Shown here: in pieces, positions 15,389 through 23,280 of the stretch
Numbering within the stretch: position 1 is the stretch's first letter
Layout: the number at the start of each line of letters is the position of its first letter
From: a virus
Virus record (IMG/VR): IMGVR_UViG_3300006805_000074
Span: 1 to 36,669 of that record
Direction: 5' to 3' (one strand)
Length of the DNA stretch: 36,669 nt
Translations under genes and position numbers: made by a program
The notes under the pieces: generated by a model
The model's database searches: none
Told to the model about the DNA's origin: nothing
The model's input: only the letters and a program-made list of their open reading frames with translations

Positions 15389-17395
15389 TTATAGCCTTTT
15401 CGTCTTATAGCTGTATTGGATTCCCCAAAACAGAACTGGATTATTTACTGCCTTTCGGCTGATTCTTAACTGGTGGTAGTATGCATAACCTGGGAAGCGT
15501 AGTTTTGTAGGCTTAAACCTAGATTGTCCGCCCCAGTTTGCTTCACCCCAGTCAAACTCGCCCCATCGTGTACCTGTTGTTGTAAATTGTACAACTTTAC
15601 GTACTGGGTTGTTCTCGAAGTCTCGGTCAATGTCTACATTAACACCAAAGTTGTTCTCTACTTGTCCAAAGATAGGGAAGTACTTGAGCAACCTTTTGCG
15701 TTGTGCAGGTCCGCCGAGTGACTCATACCTTGTCCAGTATGCAAAGTCTATTTGCTTACCGAGATTATCGTATGAAGTCTCTGCCTTGAATACAGTAGGG
15801 ACAAGAGAACTGGTCTCCATCAATTCACCTTCATCGTCTGCATCTGTGAACACAATGCCACGTTTTGCATATGCTTCTGTGTCATTCTGCCACTCTTCAT
15901 ATAGTGTGTGATATATGAGAATGCTATTATTCACAGACGAACCAGAACTTCCATAGTAGAACCGTATTTGGCGCTTCCACTTGGCAATGTTAATCTCATC
16001 TGGATTTGCAATACTTGCCACAATAGGTTGTACCATGTCAGAGATTAAGTCATCTGATGTACCATTGTGCCTATATAAGCCATCGTCACCTACAAAGTAT
16101 ATATAGTTTTCATCAGCTAATACAGAGCTTGATACGGCCCCCTTTGTTCCAGTTGACTGCTTAAGAGTATATGTCTCTCGGCTGTAACCGTATAGGTCCC
16201 ACTTACCGTTAGTCGTAATAATCTTTAGTACGTCTTGGAATGGCACAATTGCCATGATCGGGTCGGCGACTTTTGGTGCAGGGACTTCAATGAAGCTCAC
16301 TGACAGCCAGGCGTAGTACCATTGTGTCGTTGGTCCGCCGCCAACGGGGTTACCTGGGGCTTCTGAGAACACAAGCTTGTTAGGGTTCGCAGCCGATACG
16401 CCAAATAGTCTATCCTTGTTGAACCTAATCATTGAAAGGATTGGCAACTCTGCATCGGTAATAGTTTCAACCGTAGTACCGTCCCAACACTTAAGGTCAT
16501 CATAACCGTTTACCCAGAATACCTTACCATCTGCAACATCCCATGAGTAGTCTGTGGCATTAGTATTAAGTCCTGTGGCAATGCTAGTGAAAGCACCCGT
16601 ACCGTCATCAATCTTGTACATTACTGTACCGTATACGACCAATGTGGTATTAGTGCCACCTTGCTTGTTAAAACGGAAACTTCCTTTTTCTACCAGGGGC
16701 GATGTTACGTAAGACTTGAAATTTAAGGCATATGTTGTAGCCACAAATCCAGCAGGTCCAGAGTTTGATGTTTTAGCTACTGTCGAAGCAGTGTTGCTTG
16801 ACCATTCGTAAGCACCTCTACCGTCGTCTTGTATGTATGCAACAACCCAGTATGTCTCTCCGATCACAACATTTGGAGCTTCAATAAATCGGGCCGGTAG
16901 GTACGAGTATGTTTCGAGGATATCGCCAGAGTTTATAGATGAACTCGCAAGTAGATCGCCAGGAAGGCCAGCTACGTTACTGTATATTTCAACAATAAGG
17001 GGTCCAACACCAGTGCCCTTGCGAACGTTAAGCTCTACCTTGGTAAGTCTACCGGTAGTAGTGATAACCATCGGCATAGCTTTCCACTCTGTGACTAGGT
17101 TTACTAACTGGTTTGCAGCTCCAGTAGTAACTGTATTAGCTACATCAGCCGTTTCACCAAATACCTGTGAGTAAACGCCTGAGCCCTTACGAGTAGAAAT
17201 GGTAGTCCTGCGACCCTCTTCATCTTCTGAGAATAATCGGAAGTCATGCGCAAAGGGAGTTCGTCCCTTCTGAATTGAATCATAGGGGCTTACTAGGTCA
17301 AGACCACGAAAGTCGTTTAGGACTTGCATTGGAATCTTCCTTGAACTCGGAACCTTAGCGTTACTTCTTGCTGAGAATGCGCTAATGCCTGCCAT
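15389..17395 (-). CDS. Tail nozzle/stabilisation-type beta-propeller protein
   Basis: 668 residues. The opening LNDFRGLDLVSPYDSIQKGR is typical of podovirus tail proteins of the P22 gp10/T7 gp12 class. Repeated blades follow (VVYGTVMYKIDDGTG, KVFWVNGYDDLKCWDG, NYIYFVGDDGLYRHNG), consistent with a beta-propeller. An inserted jelly-roll-like domain (about 110-205, with EIYSNVAGLPGDLLASS) resembles CBM-like surface modules. It would form the tail tube exit below the connector. The connector gene immediately upstream supports this. Confidence 0.75.
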   Translation of the reverse strand: MAGISAFSARSNAKVPSSRKIPMQVLNDFRGLDLVSPYDSIQKGRTPFAHDFRLFSEDEEGRRTTISTRKGSGVYSQVFGETADVANTVTTGAANQLVNLVTEWKAMPMVITTTGRLTKVELNVRKGTGVGPLIVEIYSNVAGLPGDLLASSSINSGDILETYSYLPARFIEAPNVVIGETYWVVAYIQDDGRGAYEWSSNTASTVAKTSNSGPAGFVATTYALNFKSYVTSPLVEKGSFRFNKQGGTNTTLVVYGTVMYKIDDGTGAFTSIATGLNTNATDYSWDVADGKVFWVNGYDDLKCWDGTTVETITDAELPILSMIRFNKDRLFGVSAANPNKLVFSEAPGNPVGGGPTTQWYYAWLSVSFIEVPAPKVADPIMAIVPFQDVLKIITTNGKWDLYGYSRETYTLKQSTGTKGAVSSSVLADENYIYFVGDDGLYRHNGTSDDLISDMVQPIVASIANPDEINIAKWKRQIRFYYGSSGSSVNNSILIYHTLYEEWQNDTEAYAKRGIVFTDADDEGELMETSSLVPTVFKAETSYDNLGKQIDFAYWTRYESLGGPAQRKRLLKYFPIFGQVENNFGVNVDIDRDFENNPVRKVVQFTTTGTRWGEFDWGEANWGGQSRFKPTKLRFPGYAYYHQLRISRKAVNNPVLFWGIQYSYKTKRL

Positions 17396-18057
17396 TATCT
17401 ATTCCTTCGTGTCGTACGTGCTCGTGGTTGAGCCATCGTTATACCACCATCAGACATTCGGAGGCCGTAACGATCAACAAGTAAGTCAATCTGCCTGTCG
17501 AACTGTCCCTGGATAACTGCAGCAAGGTCGTAGTCTTCGTTTCGTTCAAGAACTAGTTGGTATGCACCTAATACTAGTAACTCTTGAAATTCTTCTGGTA
17601 TTTCGGGTACGTCTTCGTCTGCAACCAGTAGGGTAGGTTTCTTTGTATAGAAAGTATCCATCTGGTATGCAACATCCGTAGGCGCAGATGTGTAAATCTT
17701 GCCAGCGAATGACATCCACTCACTAATTGCACCAGGGGTGTTGTTAGCAGGTGTAGGGTACTTAGTAAGGAAATCCTTGTACCTGAGTTGTTTGTCTGTA
17801 ATGTTTGTTTGTTCGCCAGTAGGGGAAGTAATTACCACCCCTTTAACTGACTGTACTTCTGCAGGGAATACAAAGATTCTTTGCTCTGCTGGGAGTACTC
17901 CACTAAACACAGCTTCCATAAATGGGAGTTCAAATGTATTGAAAATCCTGCGTTGTACCGTATTGATAAAACGGTCTACTGTGCCAGGGTCGAACGACTC
18001 GTCATCGAGTTTGTCGAGGATTACCTGGTCTCGTACACCTTTTAAGTTATATTCCAT
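17395..18057 (-). CDS. Head-tail connector (adaptor) protein
   Basis: 220 residues, mainly helical, with a C-terminal Arg-rich tail (RARTTRRNR). The pattern DPGTVDRFINTVQRRIF at the N-terminus, a central beta section around FPAEVQSVKGV and a late helix with FQELLVLGAYQLVLER fits the gp4/gp11-type adaptor ring that sits under the portal of short-tailed phages. Its position between a surface protein and the propeller tail protein agrees. Confidence 0.7.
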   Translation of the reverse strand: MEYNLKGVRDQVILDKLDDESFDPGTVDRFINTVQRRIFNTFELPFMEAVFSGVLPAEQRIFVFPAEVQSVKGVVITSPTGEQTNITDKQLRYKDFLTKYPTPANNTPGAISEWMSFAGKIYTSAPTDVAYQMDTFYTKKPTLLVADEDVPEIPEEFQELLVLGAYQLVLERNEDYDLAAVIQGQFDRQIDLLVDRYGLRMSDGGITMAQPRARTTRRNR

Positions 18058-18059
18058 TA

Positions 18060-19853
18060 TTATTCTGTCCCATATATGTTAGATTGATCTGTAGTTTGTG
18101 TTGTGTAGTCGCCTGTTGGTATTGTTTCCGGATTATATATCTGGTCGCCGTCTATAGGAGAACCTGCAATGATTGTCCCGCCAGGAGTACTGGTTATATC
18201 ATACTTCTCATCGCCTCCACCTTCTGTTCCTCCACTATAGAGGATACCTATTCTAGCAGTAGCTGTTTGTGTTTTCGTTACTGTTATGGCCAAGTACGCC
18301 TTAGCGGTCTGGGTCTTTGTGCAGTCTTGAACGATAGCCGCTTTTGCTGTTTGTGTATATGTTGGTTTTACTTCTATACGGGCTATAGAGCCTTGTGTTT
18401 TAGTAAAACGATTCGCTATATGTGCAACAGCACCTTGGGTTTTAGTAAGTATATGCTGGATTCTTGCTGTAGCTGTTTGTAGCTTAGTAAGGAGTCTTTG
18501 GATTCTAGCTGTTGATGTCTGTGTTTTAGTAACAGACCTTGCAACACGAGCCGTACTTGTTTGTGTTCTAGTTCGTGTATTAGATACCCGAGCTATGGAG
18601 CTTTGTGTTTTTGTAGTTACCTTAGCTATACGAGCTACAGAAGATTGAGTCTTTGTTACTATGTTAGCTATTCGGGCAATAGACGTTTGAGTCTTAGTAA
18701 GTGTGAATACGTTGAAATCGTCGTATGTTACTACTGCACCTGTGTGGCTAGTATTATATGCACCAGCGTCTACGTTTACATATCCCCAGTGTAGCGGAAT
18801 TGGGTTCGCTGTGGACGTGAGGTTAGTCCAAGTGCCTGGTTGATTTGTTCCTGAGTCAGGAGCTGTGTCCCAATAGGTTGTTCCGCCAGATTCTCTAATT
18901 CTTAACCATTGATGGTTAGTAGAGTTGTAGGTCACTGATGAAACTAGTGTTAAGGACGATGCGACTTCCTGATAAGCATGTAATGTGCTATTGGCAATAA
19001 CGAATAATACACGGTTGCCAGTAGAGTTAATAAACTGTAGCGGTTCTGCCTCAATGGGCACGGCCGAGGAGTTTGTATCACTCACCATCCTAATCAACAT
19101 GTATGAGCTTGTGAGGTCGTATTTCAGAACACTCTCTAGCCCATAGTAGTTGGAAGTGGTTGTAGGAACTGTGACAACTAGTTGCCCACCAGTTTCTACT
19201 ACATTACCACCCCCCCAGCTGGACCACTTCGCAGCGTCTAATGAGTTATCATTGAAGTTGTCTATAAGTTTTTCCATCTTTGGGGTAGGAATAAGCTCGA
19301 ATGATGCACCAGATGACACAACAGATGAACCGTTGGCACTTGTAGTGGCTGCAAAGCTTGCAACGCCACCGTTTGTATCTGCTACTATAGAGTACGCAGT
19401 CGTGCCCGTTTGTGTACTACGGAGTGTGGTCGCTCCCGCTAGTGGTGTTCCCTGCGAAGTAGTCTGCCGTGAACCAGCAAAGGCTACTACCCATGAACTT
19501 CCCGATGCGTTAGCTAAACTAAGCGTAGGGATCTTAGCGGTTGTTGATGCTGCTTTAGTAGCACCTCCCACTGTTCCGATTGAACCAACACCACGGTATA
19601 TAATACCATGTACTGTGTTAGCGTTTGTCCAAGTACCGAATGCATCGTTAGTCGCCGTAGCGAACTTATAACCAATGCGATAAGAGTTTGAGTTACCAGA
19701 CTGATTGCTTAGGTTCGTAAACCCAGAACCCAGAGTAGGTGCTGTTGTGGCGTTCCTATATGCTACTACAATTAACAAGTCACCAATTTGGTGCGTTGGC
19801 ATAGTTGCCGTGTTTGCGCCAGCTGAGACCTGGTTAATGTATGAAATAGCCAT
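18060..19853 (-). CDS. Multidomain surface/tail protein with lectin-like domain and 11 tandem TKTQ repeats
   Basis: 597 residues. Residues 1-190 form a Ser/Thr/Ala-rich beta domain seen in phage and bacterial surface proteins. Residues about 195-385 are concanavalin/LamG-like: it opens KLIDNFNDNSLDAAKWSS and continues with typical strands, which suggests glycan binding. Residues 386-539 are eleven exact 14-residue repeats (TKTQTSxARI...), then a Gly/Thr-rich tail. Repeats of this type are, in my recollection, common in CPR-bacterial surface proteins. It probably extends from the virion to contact the host. The repeat DNA is diverged, so it is not a recent expansion. Confidence 0.65.
   Translation of the reverse strand: MAISYINQVSAGANTATMPTHQIGDLLIVVAYRNATTAPTLGSGFTNLSNQSGNSNSYRIGYKFATATNDAFGTWTNANTVHGIIYRGVGSIGTVGGATKAASTTAKIPTLSLANASGSSWVVAFAGSRQTTSQGTPLAGATTLRSTQTGTTAYSIVADTNGGVASFAATTSANGSSVVSSGASFELIPTPKMEKLIDNFNDNSLDAAKWSSWGGGNVVETGGQLVVTVPTTTSNYYGLESVLKYDLTSSYMLIRMVSDTNSSAVPIEAEPLQFINSTGNRVLFVIANSTLHAYQEVASSLTLVSSVTYNSTNHQWLRIRESGGTTYWDTAPDSGTNQPGTWTNLTSTANPIPLHWGYVNVDAGAYNTSHTGAVVTYDDFNVFTLTKTQTSIARIANIVTKTQSSVARIAKVTTKTQSSIARVSNTRTRTQTSTARVARSVTKTQTSTARIQRLLTKLQTATARIQHILTKTQGAVAHIANRFTKTQGSIARIEVKPTYTQTAKAAIVQDCTKTQTAKAYLAITVTKTQTATARIGILYSGGTEGGGDEKYDITSTPGGTIIAGSPIDGDQIYNPETIPTGDYTTQTTDQSNIYGTE
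18237..18698 (-). repeat. Eleven in-frame 42-bp repeats (14 residues each)
   Basis: Reading the - strand from 18698 to 18237 gives eleven consecutive 14-residue units with consensus TKTQT(S/A)xARI plus four variable residues, with no indels. Positions 1-4 (TKTQ) and the ARI block are the most constant; one unit reads TRTQ, one TKLQ and one TYTQ. The copies differ at many synonymous sites, so the period is kept by selection. Confidence 0.95.
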
Positions 19854-20215
19854 TATAGATTCTCAACCTCTTGAAAGTTCTTGCCGTTTTCATCGTTGTA
19901 TTGGAAACCAATTTGCATACCAGTCCACTCGCTGTATTCTTCTCCATCACCACCTAAGTAGTGCGCTCCGTGTCGAAAACGGATTGGTCGAGCGTTGTCT
20001 GGTAATAGTGTCCAGTCGAAGTCGTACCTATTATCATTATAGAATACAGTAAACTTCACCATCCTGCCGTGCTCTTCCTCAGCAGATTTGTCCAAGATTG
20101 CACGGAATACGTTGTGTCCCTCATTATAAGGGCTTATATCGTTGAGTTCCGTTTCGTCAAGTATGAATCCATCTTGGTATTCAGCTCGACAGGATGTATT
20201 TTGTGGTAGTACCAT
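19853..20215 (-). CDS. Hypothetical virion-associated protein
   Basis: 120 residues, acidic and beta-rich, with FTVFYNDNRYDFDWTLL and HYLGGDGEEYSEWTG. AAAGGAG precedes the ATG at a somewhat long distance. It sits among structural genes and overlaps the next gene by one base (TAATG). No family is recognised; a small tail or head-completion component is plausible from position. Confidence 0.55.
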   Translation of the reverse strand: MVLPQNTSCRAEYQDGFILDETELNDISPYNEGHNVFRAILDKSAEEEHGRMVKFTVFYNDNRYDFDWTLLPDNARPIRFRHGAHYLGGDGEEYSEWTGMQIGFQYNDENGKNFQEVENL

Positions 20216-20235
20216 TGAATTGGTCTCCTTTTATT

Positions 20236-20742
20236 TTAGCTCTCTGTCCAAGTAGCGGTAATAGTACGGGTAGTAATATCGCCAGGTCCACCTGCGTATG
20301 AGCTAGTTGTTTGTAGTTGTGTGCGCAAAGCCTGTGCATACATTGTTCCACCTGCAGTTGTACTTGATGTACCTGCACCGTAAGGAGTGGTGGAGTTGTT
20401 AAAGTTTGCAGAAAGACCAGTAGTGCTCATTGCTGAGTCTCCTGATGCTGTTGTGCTAGGCGTCGTACCAGAAGTAACAACGGCACCAACGATACTTAAA
20501 CCAGTAGCAGGAGCGTTGTTATCTATCTTGTATGTCAAGGCAGATAGAGAGTTCCATGTACCAGCAAACTTAAGTGCTTGGTATTTGGTCATAGAGTTCT
20601 CGTTGTTTGTGCTGTTAATAGGACTTGAACTGTATGGAGTAGTAGAGTCGTCTACCCTCTTCCAGTTAGACTCAGCTCGGCTTGTAGTCTCGGTTGCGGC
20701 GCTTGCACCGTTAAACTCTGACCATGTTTGGGTTGATGCCAT
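20236..20742 (-). CDS. Putative virion decoration or surface protein
   Basis: 168 residues, very rich in Ser, Thr, Ala and Gly, with few charges. An N-terminal WSEFNGA and a C-terminal TRTITATWTES frame a run of short strands. Such composition suits an exposed beta-sandwich protein on head or tail. AAAGGAATAAATA precedes the ATG. It follows the HNH gene and the coat-gene terminator, so its expression is probably lower than the coat's. Confidence 0.55.
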   Translation of the reverse strand: MASTQTWSEFNGASAATETTSRAESNWKRVDDSTTPYSSSPINSTNNENSMTKYQALKFAGTWNSLSALTYKIDNNAPATGLSIVGAVVTSGTTPSTTASGDSAMSTTGLSANFNNSTTPYGAGTSSTTAGGTMYAQALRTQLQTTSSYAGGPGDITTRTITATWTES

Positions 20743-20780
20743 TATTTATTCCTTTTATATTTTAATAAAAAATAACCCCC

Positions 20781-21110
20781 TCAAGATTCCCAGTCTCTAT
20801 TGAGAAAGGTCTTGAGCCTGTGGCAGTTAGCACACAGTGTTTGGAGATTATCCTGGTTATTGTTGTCGTGATTACCGTCTATATGGTCAACGTCAAGCTG
20901 GCACTTATTCACTGGTATAAACCCGCAAGATTCACAAGAATCCTTGAGATATACCCTATAAGGTCTTAAGCTTTTAGCCTTATACCTAGTGCGAGCCTCT
21001 TTGTACCCATACTTTCTTTTTTCGCACCAACTGCAAAGTGTTCTATACTTATCACTATCAGATGAGCGCTTTTTACACGGCCTTTCGTTGCATCCTTTAC
21101 ATATTCTCAT
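20781..21110 (-). CDS. Free-standing HNH homing endonuclease
   Basis: 109 residues. Four CxxC-type pairs (CKGC, CSWC, CESC and later CANC) surround an HNH core, DVDHIDGNHDNNNQDN, a common form of phage HNH endonuclease. It lies between the coat gene and a surface-protein gene, directly after the coat terminator, on the same strand. It probably inserted as a mobile element; no intron is visible, since the neighbouring ORFs are complete. Confidence 0.85.
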   Translation of the reverse strand: MRICKGCNERPCKKRSSDSDKYRTLCSWCEKRKYGYKEARTRYKAKSLRPYRVYLKDSCESCGFIPVNKCQLDVDHIDGNHDNNNQDNLQTLCANCHRLKTFLNRDWES

Positions 21111-21128
21111 ATGTCTTCTCCTTTTACT

Positions 21129-21166
21129 AAAAAAACCTCCCCTCCGGATTTCTCATGGAGAGGAGG
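21129..21166 (-). terminator. Rho-independent terminator after the coat gene
   Basis: On the - strand a G/C-rich stem (10-bp arms at 21157-21166 and 21136-21145, with one or two imperfect pairs) is followed by seven T (21135-21129). It stands 34 bases after the coat stop. It would give abundant coat mRNA with partial read-through into the tail genes. Confidence 0.85.
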
Positions 21167-21199
21167 CTATTGGTTTGTGTTACAATGAGTATTCTAAGA

Positions 21200-22051
21200 T
21201 TAGAATGTTCGAGAGATAACAACAGCGTGGTCAGAACGAACGATCTTAGCACCAAACAATGTAGAGCCAGAGATGATGTCGGCTTTCATTAGGATGTTGC
21301 GGTCGTATTCGATTTCTGGCTGCAACTGTACAGCAGCTGCAATAGCTGACTTGTGGATAAGTAGGAACTTAGCCTGTGCAGTTGGAGTAGTACCAGTAGT
21401 AGCGATAGCGTTTGTGACCCAGACAGGCGTGTTGTAGATAGTACCTACGTGGCCGTCTTCGGTTGAAACGAGTCCGTCTTTACCAGTCTTGTCGTACATG
21501 CTGAATTCTGCGATCTTACGGAGGTCAGCAAGACCAAGGCCGTTGACGATCAGTGCACGGTCCGTAGTTGGAACGTTCTTTGAGTCAAGGATTTGGTGTG
21601 CGTCAACGATAGCGTTGAACGTAAGTGCAGCGATAGTAGCAGGTTTGTTACCAGCGTCGAAACCGTTCCATAGTCCAAGGATGTATGTGTCGATTGCGTT
21701 AGCAAGTGCGAACGAGATACGATCAACGTAAGGAGCACGAAGCTCGTAGGCTGATTGTTTCTTAAGCATATCTTGGATACGGACTGGTACACCCTTGTAC
21801 TGGTCGATGACAAGGAGCTGCTCGGTTGGAGTTGCGTCCTGTACAGTCATTTCAGTACCTGGTGTGATTGTCTGTGCTGTCAGTTCTGGGATAGCAACGA
21901 TGTGAACTGTGTCACCTTCGCTAAGAACTGAACTCTCGTATTGGTGGTCAACTGCCTTAAGGGCAACGAGTTTGTTTCGGCGGTTTTCTTGGATGTCTTT
22001 CGCCCAAACTTCGCTAATAAAGTTGGCACCAGTTGTAGGAGTCATAGTCAT
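21200..22051 (-). CDS. Major capsid (coat) protein
   Basis: 283 residues. The N-terminus FISEVWAKDIQENRRNKLVALKAVD and a following GDTVHIVAIPELTAQTITPG are typical of P22-gp5-like/HK97-fold coat proteins of podoviruses. The helix with VPVRIQDMLKKQSAYELRAPYVDRISFALANAID matches the long spine helix. Position after a scaffold-like gene, the strong terminator downstream, and length all agree. It forms the capsid shell. Confidence 0.85.
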   Translation of the reverse strand: MTMTPTTGANFISEVWAKDIQENRRNKLVALKAVDHQYESSVLSEGDTVHIVAIPELTAQTITPGTEMTVQDATPTEQLLVIDQYKGVPVRIQDMLKKQSAYELRAPYVDRISFALANAIDTYILGLWNGFDAGNKPATIAALTFNAIVDAHQILDSKNVPTTDRALIVNGLGLADLRKIAEFSMYDKTGKDGLVSTEDGHVGTIYNTPVWVTNAIATTGTTPTAQAKFLLIHKSAIAAAVQLQPEIEYDRNILMKADIISGSTLFGAKIVRSDHAVVISRTF

Positions 22052-22091
22052 TTTAAATGTTTCCTTTTGGTGTTATTTGTTGTGTTGTAAT

Positions 22092-22913
22092 TTAATACAA
22101 ATCACCTCGTGCCATTGCTTCATCAAGAATCTTCCTGTGCTCTGGGTTGTTAGAATCATAAGTATTCTGTACCCATGCTAGGTCAATTTTGCTTGATGCC
22201 GGTGCAGAGCTAGTAGCGTGTGCTTCTGGTGCTGCTGCGCCTGCCTGGCGACGAATAGAATCTCTTTCCTCTTGGCGGCCTTCTTGTTTGGCTGCGTTCG
22301 GGTCAAACTTTCCGGTCTCAATTTGTGCCATATTGTACAATGTGTCTAAATCTCGTGACAAGTTGAATACGTATTTTTTAGCTTCTTCTTCACCCAAACT
22401 AGGTGTGAGTTGTACTAACTTTTTATTTAAGATTTCGGCCATTGTTGGCTCAAGAGATCGGTCCTTACCCTCAAAGAAGTTTTCAGTTTCACGTTCGTAC
22501 CTGAACTGACGGATTTCACGAAGCGTAGCATCGTTATCTGTCTCGTTGGTAGGCGTACCCTGAGTCTCTTTGACTGCTTCTGAGAGTGGTTTATCTGCTG
22601 GCTTATTACGGGCAGCAGTCTGGTTGTCTTTGGCTAGTTTGAGTAGTTTCTTCTCACGCTCACTGAGAGCGGTGAAGTCTTCGTCACTTATGCCTTGACC
22701 TTTTGCGAACTTAGCAAGACCTTCATCAGTCTCGTCAGCTCCGCTTACGTTTGTTGGTGCGGTGCTGTCGTCTGATACTGCCTCGGTAGCTTGCGCTGGT
22801 GAGATAGTTTCCTGATTAGTGGCATCCGCCGTCGGTGACTGAGTTTGTACGGTAGGCTGGTTATCCAGGCCGTCTTGAGTCTCAGCCCCTAAGGTAGGGG
22901 ATTCAATTTCCAT
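22092..22913 (-). CDS. Scaffolding protein
   Basis: 273 residues, acidic and low in hydrophobic residues. The N-terminal third is disordered Gln/Thr/Ser-rich sequence, followed by charged helices (SEREKKLLKLAKDNQTAARN, QEGRQEERDSIRRQ) and a short C-terminal part ending EHRKILDEAMARGDLY. Composition and position just before the coat gene are those of phage scaffold proteins, which guide coat assembly and leave before packaging. GGAG lies seven bases before the ATG. Confidence 0.75.
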   Translation of the reverse strand: MEIESPTLGAETQDGLDNQPTVQTQSPTADATNQETISPAQATEAVSDDSTAPTNVSGADETDEGLAKFAKGQGISDEDFTALSEREKKLLKLAKDNQTAARNKPADKPLSEAVKETQGTPTNETDNDATLREIRQFRYERETENFFEGKDRSLEPTMAEILNKKLVQLTPSLGEEEAKKYVFNLSRDLDTLYNMAQIETGKFDPNAAKQEGRQEERDSIRRQAGAAAPEAHATSSAPASSKIDLAWVQNTYDSNNPEHRKILDEAMARGDLY

Positions 22914-22980
22914 CTAGGAACTCCATTTATTCTAATGATTTGCTACGCTCTGGCTGTATGAAATACAGACTGCACAAAGA

Positions 22981-23265
22981 TTACTCTTTGTTTGGTGTTG
23001 TATATTCTACATAACCTTCTACGTATGTCTTTACTATATCATATCCCACGCTTCTTTGCAATAGGGAAGCGGCTAATTCTCGGTTAAAAGCGATTTCTTG
23101 ACCACTTTCTTCGTTGAATGTCATGACAGGACCCTTTGCGGCCATGATGGCCATCTGGTCTTGGAAGTCAATATAGTCGATAAACTGCTTGAAAGCAGCC
23201 GTTTTGGAGAATGTTTTCCATTGGGCTGCAATCTGAGCTGTAGTGTATTCTTTGTTCTTTGCCAT
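22981..23265 (-). CDS. Hypothetical protein in the head module
   Basis: 94 residues, helical, with QWKTFSKTAAFKQFIDYIDFQDQMAIMAAKGPV. Phages with P22-like portals often have a gene of this size between portal and scaffold. AAAGGA precedes the ATG. No family is recognised; it may be a small structural protein or assembly factor. Confidence 0.6.
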   Translation of the reverse strand: MAKNKEYTTAQIAAQWKTFSKTAAFKQFIDYIDFQDQMAIMAAKGPVMTFNEESGQEIAFNRELAASLLQRSVGYDIVKTYVEGYVEYTTPNKE

Positions 23266-23280
23266 GTGTATCCTTTTCTA

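Noticed and set aside
18237-18698. CRISPR-like array
   Set aside because: The 42-bp period is in-frame coding repeat without separate spacers.
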